From Methanolinea sp. UBA473 (GTDB taxonomy: Archaea > Halobacteriota > Methanomicrobia > Methanomicrobiales > Methanospirillaceae), in NCBI GenBank assembly GCA_002509495.1, contig DAEV01000063.1, positions 737 through 14,963 of the forward strand: 14,227 nt of DNA, given 5' to 3'. Position 1 is the first letter of the stretch. Each line of letters starts with the position of its first letter. The translations under genes and the position numbers were made by a program. The notes under the pieces were generated by a model, which was not told where the DNA came from, did no database searches, and was given only the letters and a program-made list of their open reading frames with translations. Below, in pieces: positions 1 through 7,035 of this stretch.

Positions 1-280
1 CAGGCTTGTACTGCTTGAATTTCTTGGCGATAAGGTCCAAGGCCTCATCCCAGCTCGCCTCTACGAACTTGCCGTCTTTCTTGATCAGCGGGGTCTTCAA
101 CCGGTCGGGAGCGTTCACGAACTCGTGGGCGTAGGTCCCCTTCGGGCAGACCTTACCCTCGTTGACAGGGGAGCGCTGGTAGGGGGCAGTCCCCGTCACT
201 TTCCCGTCCGACACTATAAGGTTGAAGGTGCATCCGGTCCCGCAGTAGGGACAGGTGGTCTGTACATATTTCATGTCCAT
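1..280 (-). CDS. fdhA: Formate dehydrogenase alpha subunit (molybdopterin oxidoreductase), N-terminal part
   Basis: The gene runs off the left edge, so only about 93 N-terminal residues are present. They form the iron-sulfur entry domain of the molybdopterin oxidoreductase family. C10, C13 and C17 lie in CPYCGTGC and C45 in KVCPKG, giving four ligands for one 4Fe-4S cluster. In methanogens FdhA is the cytoplasmic catalytic subunit that oxidises formate to CO2, passing electrons through FdhB to F420 or the heterodisulfide reductase complex. The short CPYCGTGC opening resembles methanogen FdhA, but the diagnostic active-site Cys/Sec and the cofactor-binding regions are outside the window, so a related family member cannot be excluded. 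The ATG at 280 is chosen because GAGGT lies six bases upstream; a second ATG two codons in (274) is less well spaced. A TATA-like element lies about 48 bp upstream. Confidence 0.85.
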   Translation of the reverse strand, partial: MDMKYVQTTCPYCGTGCTFNLIVSDGKVTGTAPYQRSPVNEGKVCPKGTYAHEFVNAPDRLKTPLIKKDGKFVEASWDEALDLIAKKFKQYKP

Positions 281-322
281 GGTAAAACCTCAATAAAGGA
301 ATTTTTCTATATTTTGTCAACT

Positions 323-333
323 GATATAATTAT
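323..333 (-). promoter_or_regulatory. Candidate TATA box for fdhA
   Basis: On the minus strand this AT-rich element reads ATAATTATATC, in an otherwise mixed region. It would place the transcription start near 302 and leave a leader of about 22 bases that contains the GAGGT ribosome binding site. A second AT-rich run, AAAATATAG at 307-315, is an alternative. Assigned by position and composition only. Confidence 0.35.
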
Positions 334-390
334 CGGATTGACTTTGGGATGCTCGATCTCGATGGTTTTTTATTTTTTTTACGAATAAAA

Positions 391-408
391 CAATTTATGC
401 ATAGATTG
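391..408. promoter_or_regulatory. 18-bp imperfect palindrome upstream of fdhA
   Basis: The sequence CAATTTATGCATAGATTG pairs with itself at eight of nine positions around the centre at 399/400; the single mismatch is 395/404. It lies about 110 bp upstream of the fdhA start and 60-70 bp upstream of the proposed TATA box. That position suits a bound activator or repressor dimer better than an RNA hairpin. No known methanogen operator consensus is recognised. AT-rich DNA makes chance palindromes common. Confidence 0.25.
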
Positions 409-884
409 GGAATTGCGCAAACTGTCCCGGCCTGCCAACATTTTAAGGGATACTTTCTTGGGGAAACTATCCGGTAATCTTACACCAAAGTGTATAAGAT
501 CCACTGTGCGCGCTCTGATATCCGAAAACCAGCCATGGAAAAGCGCCAAGCACTTACGCTTTGCATAGGTTTATGCCGATTTTCAATGTTATTGTAATCA
601 GTCCTTCCATTGCGAAGGACGATGGTTCCACACAGTGACTGTATTTGAAGATCAATACTCCAAATTCGCCACTTTTTTTTCCGCACCTTCCCAGCGGATT
701 GACCGGACCGGGTAGAATCGTCTTCAGATCCGGAGAAAAAAACAGCGATCTCAAAGATTGAACGGGTAAGGGACTGACTTTTGCGTTGATTCCTGATCCA
801 TAAAAGTAGGAGAAGGACGGTGCCCGGCGGAACCGGATATTATTATTACCCTCCATGACAACCCTTAGCATACGGGGTTGTGGT

Positions 885-1613
885 TTGCTCGTAGTGGAAG
901 GTATTACAAAACAGATCGGCGGTCTCGTTGCATTGAAGGACGTGAACCTGGTCATTCGGGAGAATGAGATCGTCGGGCTCGTGGGACCGAATGGAGCAGG
1001 CAAGACCACCCTCTTAAACATCATATCGGGTGTCTCCAGGCCAACAAGCGGGGCTGTCACCTTCTTTGGCGAACGCCTGACAGGGAAGAGTCCTGATCAG
1101 ATCTGCAAGCGGGGCATCACAAAGACATTCCAGCTGGTCCAGCTCTTCCCGGAGATGAGTGCGAGGGAGTGCGTGATGGTGGGATCTCTATTTGGAAACC
1201 ACCGTTCACCAAGGATGGAGGAAGCCCGCGGGGAAGCCACCAGGCTCCTCGAATTCGTGGGATTCCCACTCGAGAAAGGGGACACCCTGGTCAGGGATCT
1301 CAACGTCGTGGAGCTCAAACGAGTGGAGCTTGCGAGGGCCCTTGCCTCTCATCCGAAACTCCTCCTGCTGGATGAACTGACGACAGGACTCACTCCCAAA
1401 GAGAGCGATGATGCGATCGAGCTGATCAGGAAGATCCGGGATTCCGGGACCTCCATCCTCATCATCGAGCACGTGATGCGGGTCATCATGGGGGTCTCGG
1501 AAAGGATCGTTGTCCTCGACCACGGGGAGAAGATCGCAGAGGGATTCCCATCCGAGGTGGTCAACAACCAGCGTGTGATCGAGACATACCTTGGAGAGAT
1601 GTGCGCTATCTAG
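885..1613 (+). CDS. livG: Branched-chain amino acid type ABC transporter, ATP-binding protein LivG
   Basis: One of the two cytoplasmic ATPases of a HAAT-family importer. Numbered from the TTG at 885 (242 aa), it has Walker A GPNGAGKT at 34-41, a Q-loop in TFQLVQLFP (Q83), Walker B LLLLDE near 159-164 and the switch histidine in IIEHV (H196). The ABC signature is atypical: LNVVELKRVELARAL replaces LSxGQ-type sequence, and the Walker B glutamate is followed by L instead of P. Some LivG relatives carry similar signatures, so this need not mean loss of function. The start is uncertain. An ATG at 855 is in frame but has no ribosome binding site and adds ten unrelated residues. The TTG at 885 gives the usual family opening (LLVVEGITK) and follows a G-rich GGGGTTGTGG. 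livF follows after ten bases in the same operon. Confidence 0.9.
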   Translation: MLVVEGITKQIGGLVALKDVNLVIRENEIVGLVGPNGAGKTTLLNIISGVSRPTSGAVTFFGERLTGKSPDQICKRGITKTFQLVQLFPEMSARECVMVGSLFGNHRSPRMEEARGEATRLLEFVGFPLEKGDTLVRDLNVVELKRVELARALASHPKLLLLDELTTGLTPKESDDAIELIRKIRDSGTSILIIEHVMRVIMGVSERIVVLDHGEKIAEGFPSEVVNNQRVIETYLGEMCAI

Positions 1614-1623
1614 GTGATTCCCC

Positions 1624-2319
1624 ATGCTCGAGATCCGAAATCTCCAGGTCTTCCGCGGAAACCTACAGATATTATGGGACCTGAACGTCGGGATCCGGAA
1701 GGGCGAACTCGTCACCCTGATCGGCCCGAATGGTGCAGGCAAGACCACACTCGTCGAGACAATCTTCGGGTTGAATAACAGTGCAGCCGGAAGCATCGAG
1801 TTCTGCGGCCAGAGCATCGTCGGGATGCCCCCGCACCGGATCTTCAGGAATGGCCTTGCACTCGTCCCAGAGAAGAGAGAGATCTTCCCGAAGATGTCCG
1901 TACTCGAAAACCTCAGGCTGGGTGCAGGAGACCGGGAAGACTGGGAGAACGACCTCGATCATATCCACGGCCTTTTTCCTGTCCTAAAAGAGAGGGAGGC
2001 ACAGCTTGCGGGCACCCTCTCGGGAGGAGAGCAGCAGATGGTCGCCATCGGCAGGGCGCTGATGTCCCATCCCAAACTTCTCGTCCTGGATGAACCGTCT
2101 ACGGGCCTCTCACCCCTCCTGGTGGCACAGGTGTTCCGATCTCTCGAGCACCTGGGCTACGAAGGGATGACCATCCTCCTCCTCGAACAGAACGTCCGCC
2201 ATGCGCTTGAGCTCTGCAATCGCGGATACGTCCTGGAAAACGGAAGGATCATTCTCGAGGGAGAAGCCAAGAAGATCCTGCACCACGAGCACGTCCAGCG
2301 GGCATACCTGGGGATTTGA
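1624..2319 (+). CDS. livF: Branched-chain amino acid type ABC transporter, ATP-binding protein LivF
   Basis: Second ATPase of the importer, 231 aa, the normal length for LivF. Motifs are canonical: Walker A GPNGAGKT at 34-41, signature LSGGE at 132-136 followed by QQMVAIGRAL, Walker B LLVLDEP at 152-158, and LLLEQN at 185-190, where Q replaces the switch histidine as is usual in LivF. It pairs with LivG to form the heterodimeric motor beneath LivH and LivM. The ATG at 1624 is preceded by GGTGATT with good spacing, overlapping the end of livG, so the two are co-transcribed and probably co-translated. The permease and receptor genes are on the opposite strand and converge on this gene. A hairpin terminator follows directly. 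Confidence 0.93.
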   Translation: MLEIRNLQVFRGNLQILWDLNVGIRKGELVTLIGPNGAGKTTLVETIFGLNNSAAGSIEFCGQSIVGMPPHRIFRNGLALVPEKREIFPKMSVLENLRLGAGDREDWENDLDHIHGLFPVLKEREAQLAGTLSGGEQQMVAIGRALMSHPKLLVLDEPSTGLSPLLVAQVFRSLEHLGYEGMTILLLEQNVRHALELCNRGYVLENGRIILEGEAKKILHHEHVQRAYLGI

Positions 2320-2330
2320 ACCGCCGAAGA

Positions 2331-2353
2331 AGATCCGAACCGGATCTCTTTTT
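2331..2353 (+). terminator. Hairpin terminator after livGF
   Basis: A perfect 7-bp inverted repeat (AGATCCG, AAC loop, CGGATCT) begins 11 bases after the livF stop and is followed by C then TTTTT. It is well placed to end the livGF transcript before it reads into the converging livM. The minus strand has T-runs just beyond the livM stop (near 2372-2376 and 2405-2409), which may end the opposing transcript, but without an equally good stem. Confidence 0.6.
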
Positions 2354-2417
2354 CCGATGTGCCTCAGACCTTATCCAAAAATTCCGTCCTGCGATCCGGA
2401 CCTGAAAAAGGAGATGA

Positions 2418-3395
2418 TTATGTCCCGGCATCAGGACTTTTCTTTTGTCGCCGTTTCCACCAGCCTGCGATCTTATCAGGAAGAGAGACCAGTCCCTTCG
2501 GGAGGAAGATCACCGAGAGGATCAGGATTGCTCCAATGATGATATACCTCTCATAGGTCAGGCCGAACACTTTTAAGCCATCCCATAGGATGGTAAGGAC
2601 GACCGTGCCGACGACAGGGCCTGCGATCGTCCCGAGTCCACCGAGGATAGTGTAGATGATCGGCCAGAACGAGATATCGATTCCGTAGATTTCCGGCGTA
2701 ATATACCCAAAATAATGGATTTCAAGGGCACCTGCAACTCCTGCAAGACCCGCACTGATCGCAAACGCCAGGAGCTTGTACCGCACCGGATCGACCCCGG
2801 AGACCCTCGCTTCGATCTCGTTTTCCCTGATCGCGAGGAACGCCATCCCGATTTTTGACTTGAAAATAAGATAGATAAGAAGGATCACCCCGGCAGTGAT
2901 CGCGAGGATGGAATAGTACTCGATAAGGATATACCCGGGAACCTGGCTGCTCACGAGCCGGGGAGACGCTATGCCATCCCATCCGCCTGTGAGGGAGGCG
3001 AGGAAACTCACCGTGATCGCCTGGACGATGATTGCAAACCCGAACGTGACCATCGCAAGGAACCACTCCTTGAGACGGACGCAGGTGAGGCCTATCAGAA
3101 CGCCAATCCCTGCTGCGATGGCCCCGCCCAGGAAGATCGTGACATAGGGGGAGAGGCCGCTCTGGACCGCAATCAGGGTTGATGCATACCCCCCGATGCC
3201 AAAGAAGGCTGCATGTCCAAGGGATCCCTGGCCGGAGTAAGCCAGGAGGTTCCAGGACGAGGAAAAGATGATGAAGATCAGCATGAGGATCAGGACATTC
3301 AGCAGATAAAGGTTTGCCTCCAGGACGAATGGCAGTACCGCGGCAACTCCGATCACCAGGAGAGAGAGATACCTGATCAGACGTTCCCGGTCCAT
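2418..3395 (-). CDS. livM: Branched-chain amino acid type ABC transporter, permease LivM
   Basis: Membrane permease of the importer, 325 aa, with eight or more hydrophobic segments. The LivM hallmark is visible as NLLAYSGQGSLGHAAFFGIG at about 49-68. The coupling region contacting the ATPases reads SKIGMAFLAIRENEIEARVSG near 184-204, followed by ILGGLGTIAGPVVGT near 252-266. The C-terminus is a short basic cytoplasmic tail. The ATG at 3395 directly abuts the livH stop (TGA then ATG), and GGGTGA inside the end of livH acts as the ribosome binding site, indicating translational coupling. It is the last gene of the livK-livH-livM unit. The substrate cannot be told from the permease. Confidence 0.93.
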   Translation of the reverse strand: MDRERLIRYLSLLVIGVAAVLPFVLEANLYLLNVLILMLIFIIFSSSWNLLAYSGQGSLGHAAFFGIGGYASTLIAVQSGLSPYVTIFLGGAIAAGIGVLIGLTCVRLKEWFLAMVTFGFAIIVQAITVSFLASLTGGWDGIASPRLVSSQVPGYILIEYYSILAITAGVILLIYLIFKSKIGMAFLAIRENEIEARVSGVDPVRYKLLAFAISAGLAGVAGALEIHYFGYITPEIYGIDISFWPIIYTILGGLGTIAGPVVGTVVLTILWDGLKVFGLTYERYIIIGAILILSVIFLPKGLVSLPDKIAGWWKRRQKKSPDAGT

Positions 3396-4274
3396 TCATT
3401 CACCCGACTCGCCGAATAATCCCGTGGGTCTCACGACAAGCACAACGATCAGGATGATGAATGAGACCGCGTCCTTCCACATGCCCCCCAGGAGGAATGC
3501 TGCGCCGTTTTCCGCAACCCCGTAGATCAGGCCCCCGATGATCGCCCCGGGAATACTCCCGAGACCCCCGAGAATAATGATGGCAAATGCCTTTACCGCG
3601 GGAATCGAGCCCATGTAGGGGTTGAACACCTGGCCGCTTACCACCCACAGCGTTCCTGCCGCGGCGGCCAGTGCGCACCCGATCGAGAAAGAAAAGACAT
3701 CCATCCTTTCCACGTCGATCCCCACAAGCATCGCACCTTTCCGGTTCTGGCTTGTAGCCCTCATCGCCCTGCCAGTCCGGGATCTCTTAAGGAAGAGGTG
3801 AAGACCTGCAAGGATGATTGCCGTGACGACTATGATGATGATGTAATCCAGCGGGACGTTCAATGGCCCGATGGGGATCGAGATGGATGCATAAGGACTC
3901 TGGATGCTCTGCCATTTGTCTGTCCAGATCAGGGCCGCCAGGTTCTGGAAGAGATATATGAGGCCCAGGGAAAGGAATATCTCGTTCAGTTTTCCGGTGC
4001 CCAGGATCGGCCTGAAACAGAATCGTTCCACCGCTGCTCCGATCGCTACGAGAACCACCATGGAAAAGAGGATGATGACATACGGGTTCAGTCCGGTGAG
4101 CGCAAACACGGTTGCGGTAACATAGGCCCCCACCATGAGAAACTCCCCGTGGGCAAAGTTCACGATCTTCATGACCCCGAAGATCAGGTTCAGGCCTGTG
4201 GCAAGGAGGATGTAGATGCACCCTGCGTAAAGACCCCAGAACAGGATCTGTAAAAATATCTCGAGCTCTCCCAC
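3396..4274 (-). CDS. livH: Branched-chain amino acid type ABC transporter, permease LivH
   Basis: Second permease subunit, 292 aa, with about eight hydrophobic segments. Family motifs include GLNLIFGVMKIVNFAHGEF at about 27-45, the coupling stretch SRTGRAMRATSQNRKGAMLVGI near 165-186, and AFAIIILGGLGSIPGAIIGG near 231-250. It dimerises with LivM to form the pore. The start is a GTG at 4274, preceded by GAGGAAGG; an ATG seven bases upstream is out of frame and leads into a shadow frame. The gene follows livK by 53 bases and abuts livM, consistent with one operon. Confidence 0.93.
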   Translation of the reverse strand: MGELEIFLQILFWGLYAGCIYILLATGLNLIFGVMKIVNFAHGEFLMVGAYVTATVFALTGLNPYVIILFSMVVLVAIGAAVERFCFRPILGTGKLNEIFLSLGLIYLFQNLAALIWTDKWQSIQSPYASISIPIGPLNVPLDYIIIIVVTAIILAGLHLFLKRSRTGRAMRATSQNRKGAMLVGIDVERMDVFSFSIGCALAAAAGTLWVVSGQVFNPYMGSIPAVKAFAIIILGGLGSIPGAIIGGLIYGVAENGAAFLLGGMWKDAVSFIILIVVLVVRPTGLFGESGE

Positions 4275-4327
4275 TACGCATCCTTCCTCTATTGATGTAT
4301 CAAGCTGTAAAGAAATTTATAGTTGAG

Positions 4328-5647
4328 TTATGCACTGCCTGGTTTATACCAGTCGGGCAGCACAAAGGATGTGTCTTTCAGGGCATCCGGCCAGACGATG
4401 ACAGGCCTGCACTCGTTCACGGTCGGATCCCAGATGAGCTGTTCCATGTACAGGTCGAACCGGCTCTCCCGGAAGTCCTTCGAGAACGAGATGGTCCCGT
4501 CGGACATCGCTTCGACCATCTGGGGCATGGAAAGGGTCCCGAGTGCCTGCCGTATGGCATCTTTATTAAGGGTCCCGGCGTTCTCGCTCACCTTTGCAGC
4601 GATGTAAATACCTTCGTACGTGGAGGCCCCCATCATGTCCGGGAAAGCTCCCCACTTGTCCTTGAACTTGTTCTTGAACGCCATGGCAGCATCCGCGATC
4701 GGACCTTTCGGAGCCGTGTAGGGTGAGAACCTGCTCTCGATAATCGAGTATTCCCCGTAATTACCTATGCCCTTGTAGTATTCAGGGGCGTCGTTGTTCT
4801 CCGGCACAAGGAAGATCGTATCCATCTGCACGTCGCGACGTGCCTGGGGGAGCATCTGGGCCATTTCGTTCGGGAAGACGACCGCATACACCACATCCGG
4901 ATTGGTTGCCTTGATGGAGGTGAGCACAGTCCGGAAATCGGACTCCCCCATCTTGTAGCTCTGCTGTCCGACGATCTCCATCTTCAGCTTGTCGTTTGTG
5001 ATGGTATTATTCATCGCCGACAGCCCTCCCTTCCCGAAGGGGCTGTCCTGGTAGATGATTGCCACACGCAGGTTCCTGTCATCGGGGAATCCGAACTTGG
5101 CATTGATCGCCGGGCGGATGACCTGATCGATAAACCACGTGGTATACTGACCGTAGGAGTCCGTAGTCGGACAGTGATGGAAGATATAACTGGTATCGAT
5201 ATCCGTCCGGTGGGTGATGATCGGGCTTGACGCTCCCGTCACGATGAACGGTACCTTGTGATCTGCGACGATCTGCTCGTACGTCGATGTGACTGCGCTT
5301 GAATAGCCACCGACAAGGATATCCACCTTATCATCGGTGATCAGTTTGGTGACCGCCTTCTGCCCTCCCTGCTGGGTGGACTCGTCGTCACCCTGGATGA
5401 GCCGGATCGGGATTTTCTTGTTGTATTCCTTGATGAATACGCCCCCATCGGCATTGATCTCATCCGCCGCGACAACCGCGGACTGCCACATATTCTTCCC
5501 CACGTTGCTCGCAGGGCCTGTCATGGAGACGATCACACCGATCTTGATCTCTTCTGGTTGTGTCGTCTGGGACGGCGTCTGCTGGGTGCACCCTGCAAAG
5601 AGGATTGCACCAATCACACATGCAATAAATAGTACCGCGTACCTCAT
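4328..5647 (-). CDS. livK: Branched-chain amino acid type ABC transporter, substrate-binding lipoprotein
   Basis: Extracytoplasmic receptor of the importer, 439 aa (Peripla_BP_6 / type I periplasmic-binding fold). The N-terminus is a lipoprotein signal: M-R, a hydrophobic core, then LFAGC with C20 as the lipid-anchored residue, followed by a Thr/Gln/Pro-rich linker. The mature protein opens with IKIGVIVSMTGPASNVGKNM, the canonical LivK/AmiC start, and has DILVGGYSSAVTSTYEQI and IYQDSPFGKGG. The family binds branched-chain amino acids, amides, urea or other small polar solutes; the ligand cannot be assigned from sequence. It is longer than typical bacterial LivK (about 370 aa), as is common in archaea. 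The mRNA leader carries GGGCTGATC before the ATG. A promoter and a 22-bp palindrome lie immediately upstream. It is first in the livK-livH-livM operon. Confidence 0.9.
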   Translation of the reverse strand: MRYAVLFIACVIGAILFAGCTQQTPSQTTQPEEIKIGVIVSMTGPASNVGKNMWQSAVVAADEINADGGVFIKEYNKKIPIRLIQGDDESTQQGGQKAVTKLITDDKVDILVGGYSSAVTSTYEQIVADHKVPFIVTGASSPIITHRTDIDTSYIFHHCPTTDSYGQYTTWFIDQVIRPAINAKFGFPDDRNLRVAIIYQDSPFGKGGLSAMNNTITNDKLKMEIVGQQSYKMGESDFRTVLTSIKATNPDVVYAVVFPNEMAQMLPQARRDVQMDTIFLVPENNDAPEYYKGIGNYGEYSIIESRFSPYTAPKGPIADAAMAFKNKFKDKWGAFPDMMGASTYEGIYIAAKVSENAGTLNKDAIRQALGTLSMPQMVEAMSDGTISFSKDFRESRFDLYMEQLIWDPTVNECRPVIVWPDALKDTSFVLPDWYKPGSA

Positions 5648-5662
5648 GGGATCAGCCCATCC

Positions 5663-5684
5663 ATGCTATGCTATAGCATGGCAT
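5663..5684. promoter_or_regulatory. 22-bp near-perfect palindrome at the livK promoter (candidate operator)
   Basis: The two halves ATGCTATGCTA and TAGCATGGCAT are reverse complements at 10 of 11 positions, centred at 5673/5674, with a perfect 12-bp core. It begins 16 bases upstream of the livK ATG and abuts the transcription start (about 5686) predicted from the TATA element at 5708-5715. A repressor bound here would block initiation or escape. If transcribed, it could instead form a stem in the leader. It does not match the methanogen nitrogen-repressor NrpR sites recalled (GGTA-N6-TACC or GGAA-N6-TTCC). Confidence 0.5.
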
Positions 5685-5707
5685 AACTAAACGTTCTGTT
5701 CCACTGG

Positions 5708-5715
5708 ATAATAAA
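5708..5715 (-). promoter_or_regulatory. Candidate TATA box for livKHM
   Basis: On the minus strand this reads TTTATTAT, the best TATA-like match upstream of livK. It sits 61-68 bp before the ATG and predicts a start near 5686, at the edge of the palindrome. The leader would be about 38 bases and include the ribosome binding site. Confidence 0.45.
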
Positions 5716-6006
5716 TGATATGAACTTTCCCTGGGATCATGGGTTGTCCTGGAGCATTTCCGGGGGATGGCTGGAGATCCTGGCGCAGATGGAAAAGTGT
5801 TAGACGATATGCAGCCCGGATAGAGATCATTTCACCAAAAAATATTCAAAAAACACGGATTCGGACACGGCGGACAAACCATGGCTACCACCTCATTTGG
5901 TGCATCTTACGACTCAAGACATCATTACAAAGATATAGATCCGGAGATCCATGATTTAGCCAATAAATCCAAGTATTCAGAAAAGAATCACGGAGATAGA
6001 GGTTAC
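5716..6006. other. Intergenic region between livK and the methyltransferase gene
   Basis: This stretch separates two divergent genes. The methyltransferase frame stays open upstream to an ATG at 5881, but those 42 codons have no ribosome binding site and do not resemble the family, so they are treated as non-coding. AT-rich candidates for the plus-strand promoter are AAAAAATATTC near 5835-5845 and AAAGATATAG near 5929-5938. Neither is clearly better. No RNA gene or repeat is seen. Confidence 0.4.
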
Positions 6007-6816
6007 ATGAATTCCCCCCCGCATCCATATGTTCATGGTCGATCCGGGCGCGAATCGGAAAGGCTCCAATTCCAGGCCTCGAGACTTGAGGATCTTCTTC
6101 ACCAGGGCACCTGCTACCCGCCAGGTGCGAAGGTGCTGGAAGCTGCCTGTGGCGTCGGCGCCCAGACGCTGATTCTGGCCAGGAACAGCCCTGGCGCAAA
6201 CTTTGTATCCGTAGACATTGCCCCGGTTTCCCTCGAAGAGGCCAGGAAACGCCTGCGTGAGGAGGGAATTTTCAATGTCACATTTCAACAGGCAGATGTC
6301 TATGACCTCCCCTTTGATCCGGAAAGTTTTGACCACGTATTCGTCTGTTTCCTCCTTGAACACCTCCCTGACCCGGTCCTTGCCCTGGAAAATCTCAGGA
6401 GAGTCCTTGCTCCCGGAGGGACGATCACGGTGATCGAAGGGGATCATGGATCCGCCTTCTTCTTCCCGGACAGCCTTCACGCCCACAGGGTGATCGGGTG
6501 CCTTGTGGAGATCCAGCGGAAGATGGGGGGCAATGCCATGATCGGGCGGGAATTGTGGCACCTTTTGAACGATGCGGGTTTTTCAGAGGTTGCCATCTCC
6601 CCCCGGTTCGTATACGCAAACGATGGGCTTCCCGAATCCGTGGAGGGTGTTGAGAATATTTTCATCGCCATGATAGAAGGCGCACGGGACCACGCGGTTT
6701 CGATGGGTATGATCAGGGAGGATGAATGGGAGAAGGGGATCCGGGACCTGTATCGGACCGTGGAGAGTGGCGGGTCGTTCTGTTATACATTCTTCAAAGC
6801 CACTGCCGTAAAGTGA
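6007..6816 (+). CDS. Class I SAM-dependent methyltransferase
   Basis: A 269-residue cytoplasmic protein with a Rossmann-type methyltransferase core. Motif I is VLEAACGVGAQT at about 43-54 (SAM binding). The acidic residue at the end of strand 2 is D70 in VSVDIAP. QADVYDLPF near 95-103 is the adenine-contacting motif. FDHVFVCFLLEHLPDP near 108-123 is motif IV, and the PGG turn is at 137-139. The opening YVHGRSGRESERLQFQA and the 130-residue C-terminal extension fit the UbiE/Methyltransf_11-like group rather than a DNA or rRNA methylase. The methyl acceptor is unknown. The start at 6007 is chosen because AGAGGT lies just upstream and the protein then begins like its relatives; an in-frame ATG at 5881 lacks a ribosome binding site. 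It appears monocistronic: the next gene has its own promoter 120 bp downstream. Confidence 0.85.
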   Translation: MNSPPHPYVHGRSGRESERLQFQASRLEDLLHQGTCYPPGAKVLEAACGVGAQTLILARNSPGANFVSVDIAPVSLEEARKRLREEGIFNVTFQQADVYDLPFDPESFDHVFVCFLLEHLPDPVLALENLRRVLAPGGTITVIEGDHGSAFFFPDSLHAHRVIGCLVEIQRKMGGNAMIGRELWHLLNDAGFSEVAISPRFVYANDGLPESVEGVENIFIAMIEGARDHAVSMGMIREDEWEKGIRDLYRTVESGGSFCYTFFKATAVK

Positions 6817-6938
6817 GAGTCAGCGGGACGGCTGCCGGTTTCCATTTCGGTTCTGAATAAATCCATGCGAACCGGTACAGGATCCAACCGGGGTTCGTTC
6901 AAACCCGGCATGCAGCATCCATGCGACAGGAGGTTTCG

Positions 6939-6947
6939 GATATACTT
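6939..6947 (+). promoter_or_regulatory. Candidate TATA box for the Lon-family gene
   Basis: The element GATATACTT follows a purine-rich AGGTTTCG that could act as a TFB recognition element. It predicts transcription start near 6970 and a leader of about 65 bases ending in GGTGGATC before the ATG at 7036. That start lies downstream of an in-frame ATG at 6865, supporting the shorter protein. Confidence 0.35.
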
Positions 6948-7035
6948 AATGGTTCAAAAAGTGGAAGGACGAATAAACATTATAGGAAGGGAGACTCAAT
7001 GTCCCTTCAATCTTAGTGGTATATGTGGTGGATCG

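Larger units (their letters stand above)
281..884. other. Intergenic region between fdhA and livG, no convincing gene
   Basis: About 600 bp separate the divergent fdhA and livG genes. Open frames here lack a ribosome binding site and a recognisable product. A plus-strand frame at roughly 570-750 is open for about 60 codons, but it has no start codon with a Shine-Dalgarno. Short inverted repeats are present: TACAC/GTGTA at 481-494, GCATA/TATGC at 563-576, and GTCCTTC/GAAGGAC (7-bp stem, 6-base loop) at 601-620. None is followed by a T-run. A weak TATA-like CCATAAAAG at 798-806 could serve livG, putting transcription start near 828. Confidence 0.5.

Noticed and set aside
125..388. 87-codon plus-strand frame over the fdhA start
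   Set aside because: Antisense to the conserved cysteine motif of fdhA; its hydrophobic end comes from the AT-rich intergenic region.
570..750. Possible short gene upstream of livG on the plus strand
   Set aside because: The frame is open for about 60 codons and looks somewhat protein-like, but it lacks a start codon with a ribosome binding site and matches no known family.
554..1060. 168-codon minus-strand open frame overlapping the start of livG
   Set aside because: It is antisense to the conserved Walker A region of livG, has no ribosome binding site and no recognisable product; a shadow frame of GC-biased coding DNA.
1206..1817. 203-codon minus-strand open frame across the livG-livF junction
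   Set aside because: Antisense to two clearly conserved ATPase genes, with low-complexity composition and no family resemblance.
2722..3399. 225-codon minus-strand frame inside livM
   Set aside because: Same strand but a different frame from livM. It is Arg/Pro/His-rich, as expected from reading GC-rich membrane-protein codons out of frame.
5881..6006. Longer N-terminus of the methyltransferase from ATG 5881
   Set aside because: No Shine-Dalgarno, a His/Asp/Lys-rich sequence unlike the family, and a good ribosome binding site at 6007.
6865..7035. Longer N-terminus of the Lon-family protein from ATG 6865
   Set aside because: It would be translated through the predicted promoter at 6939-6947, has no ribosome binding site, and does not resemble the family.
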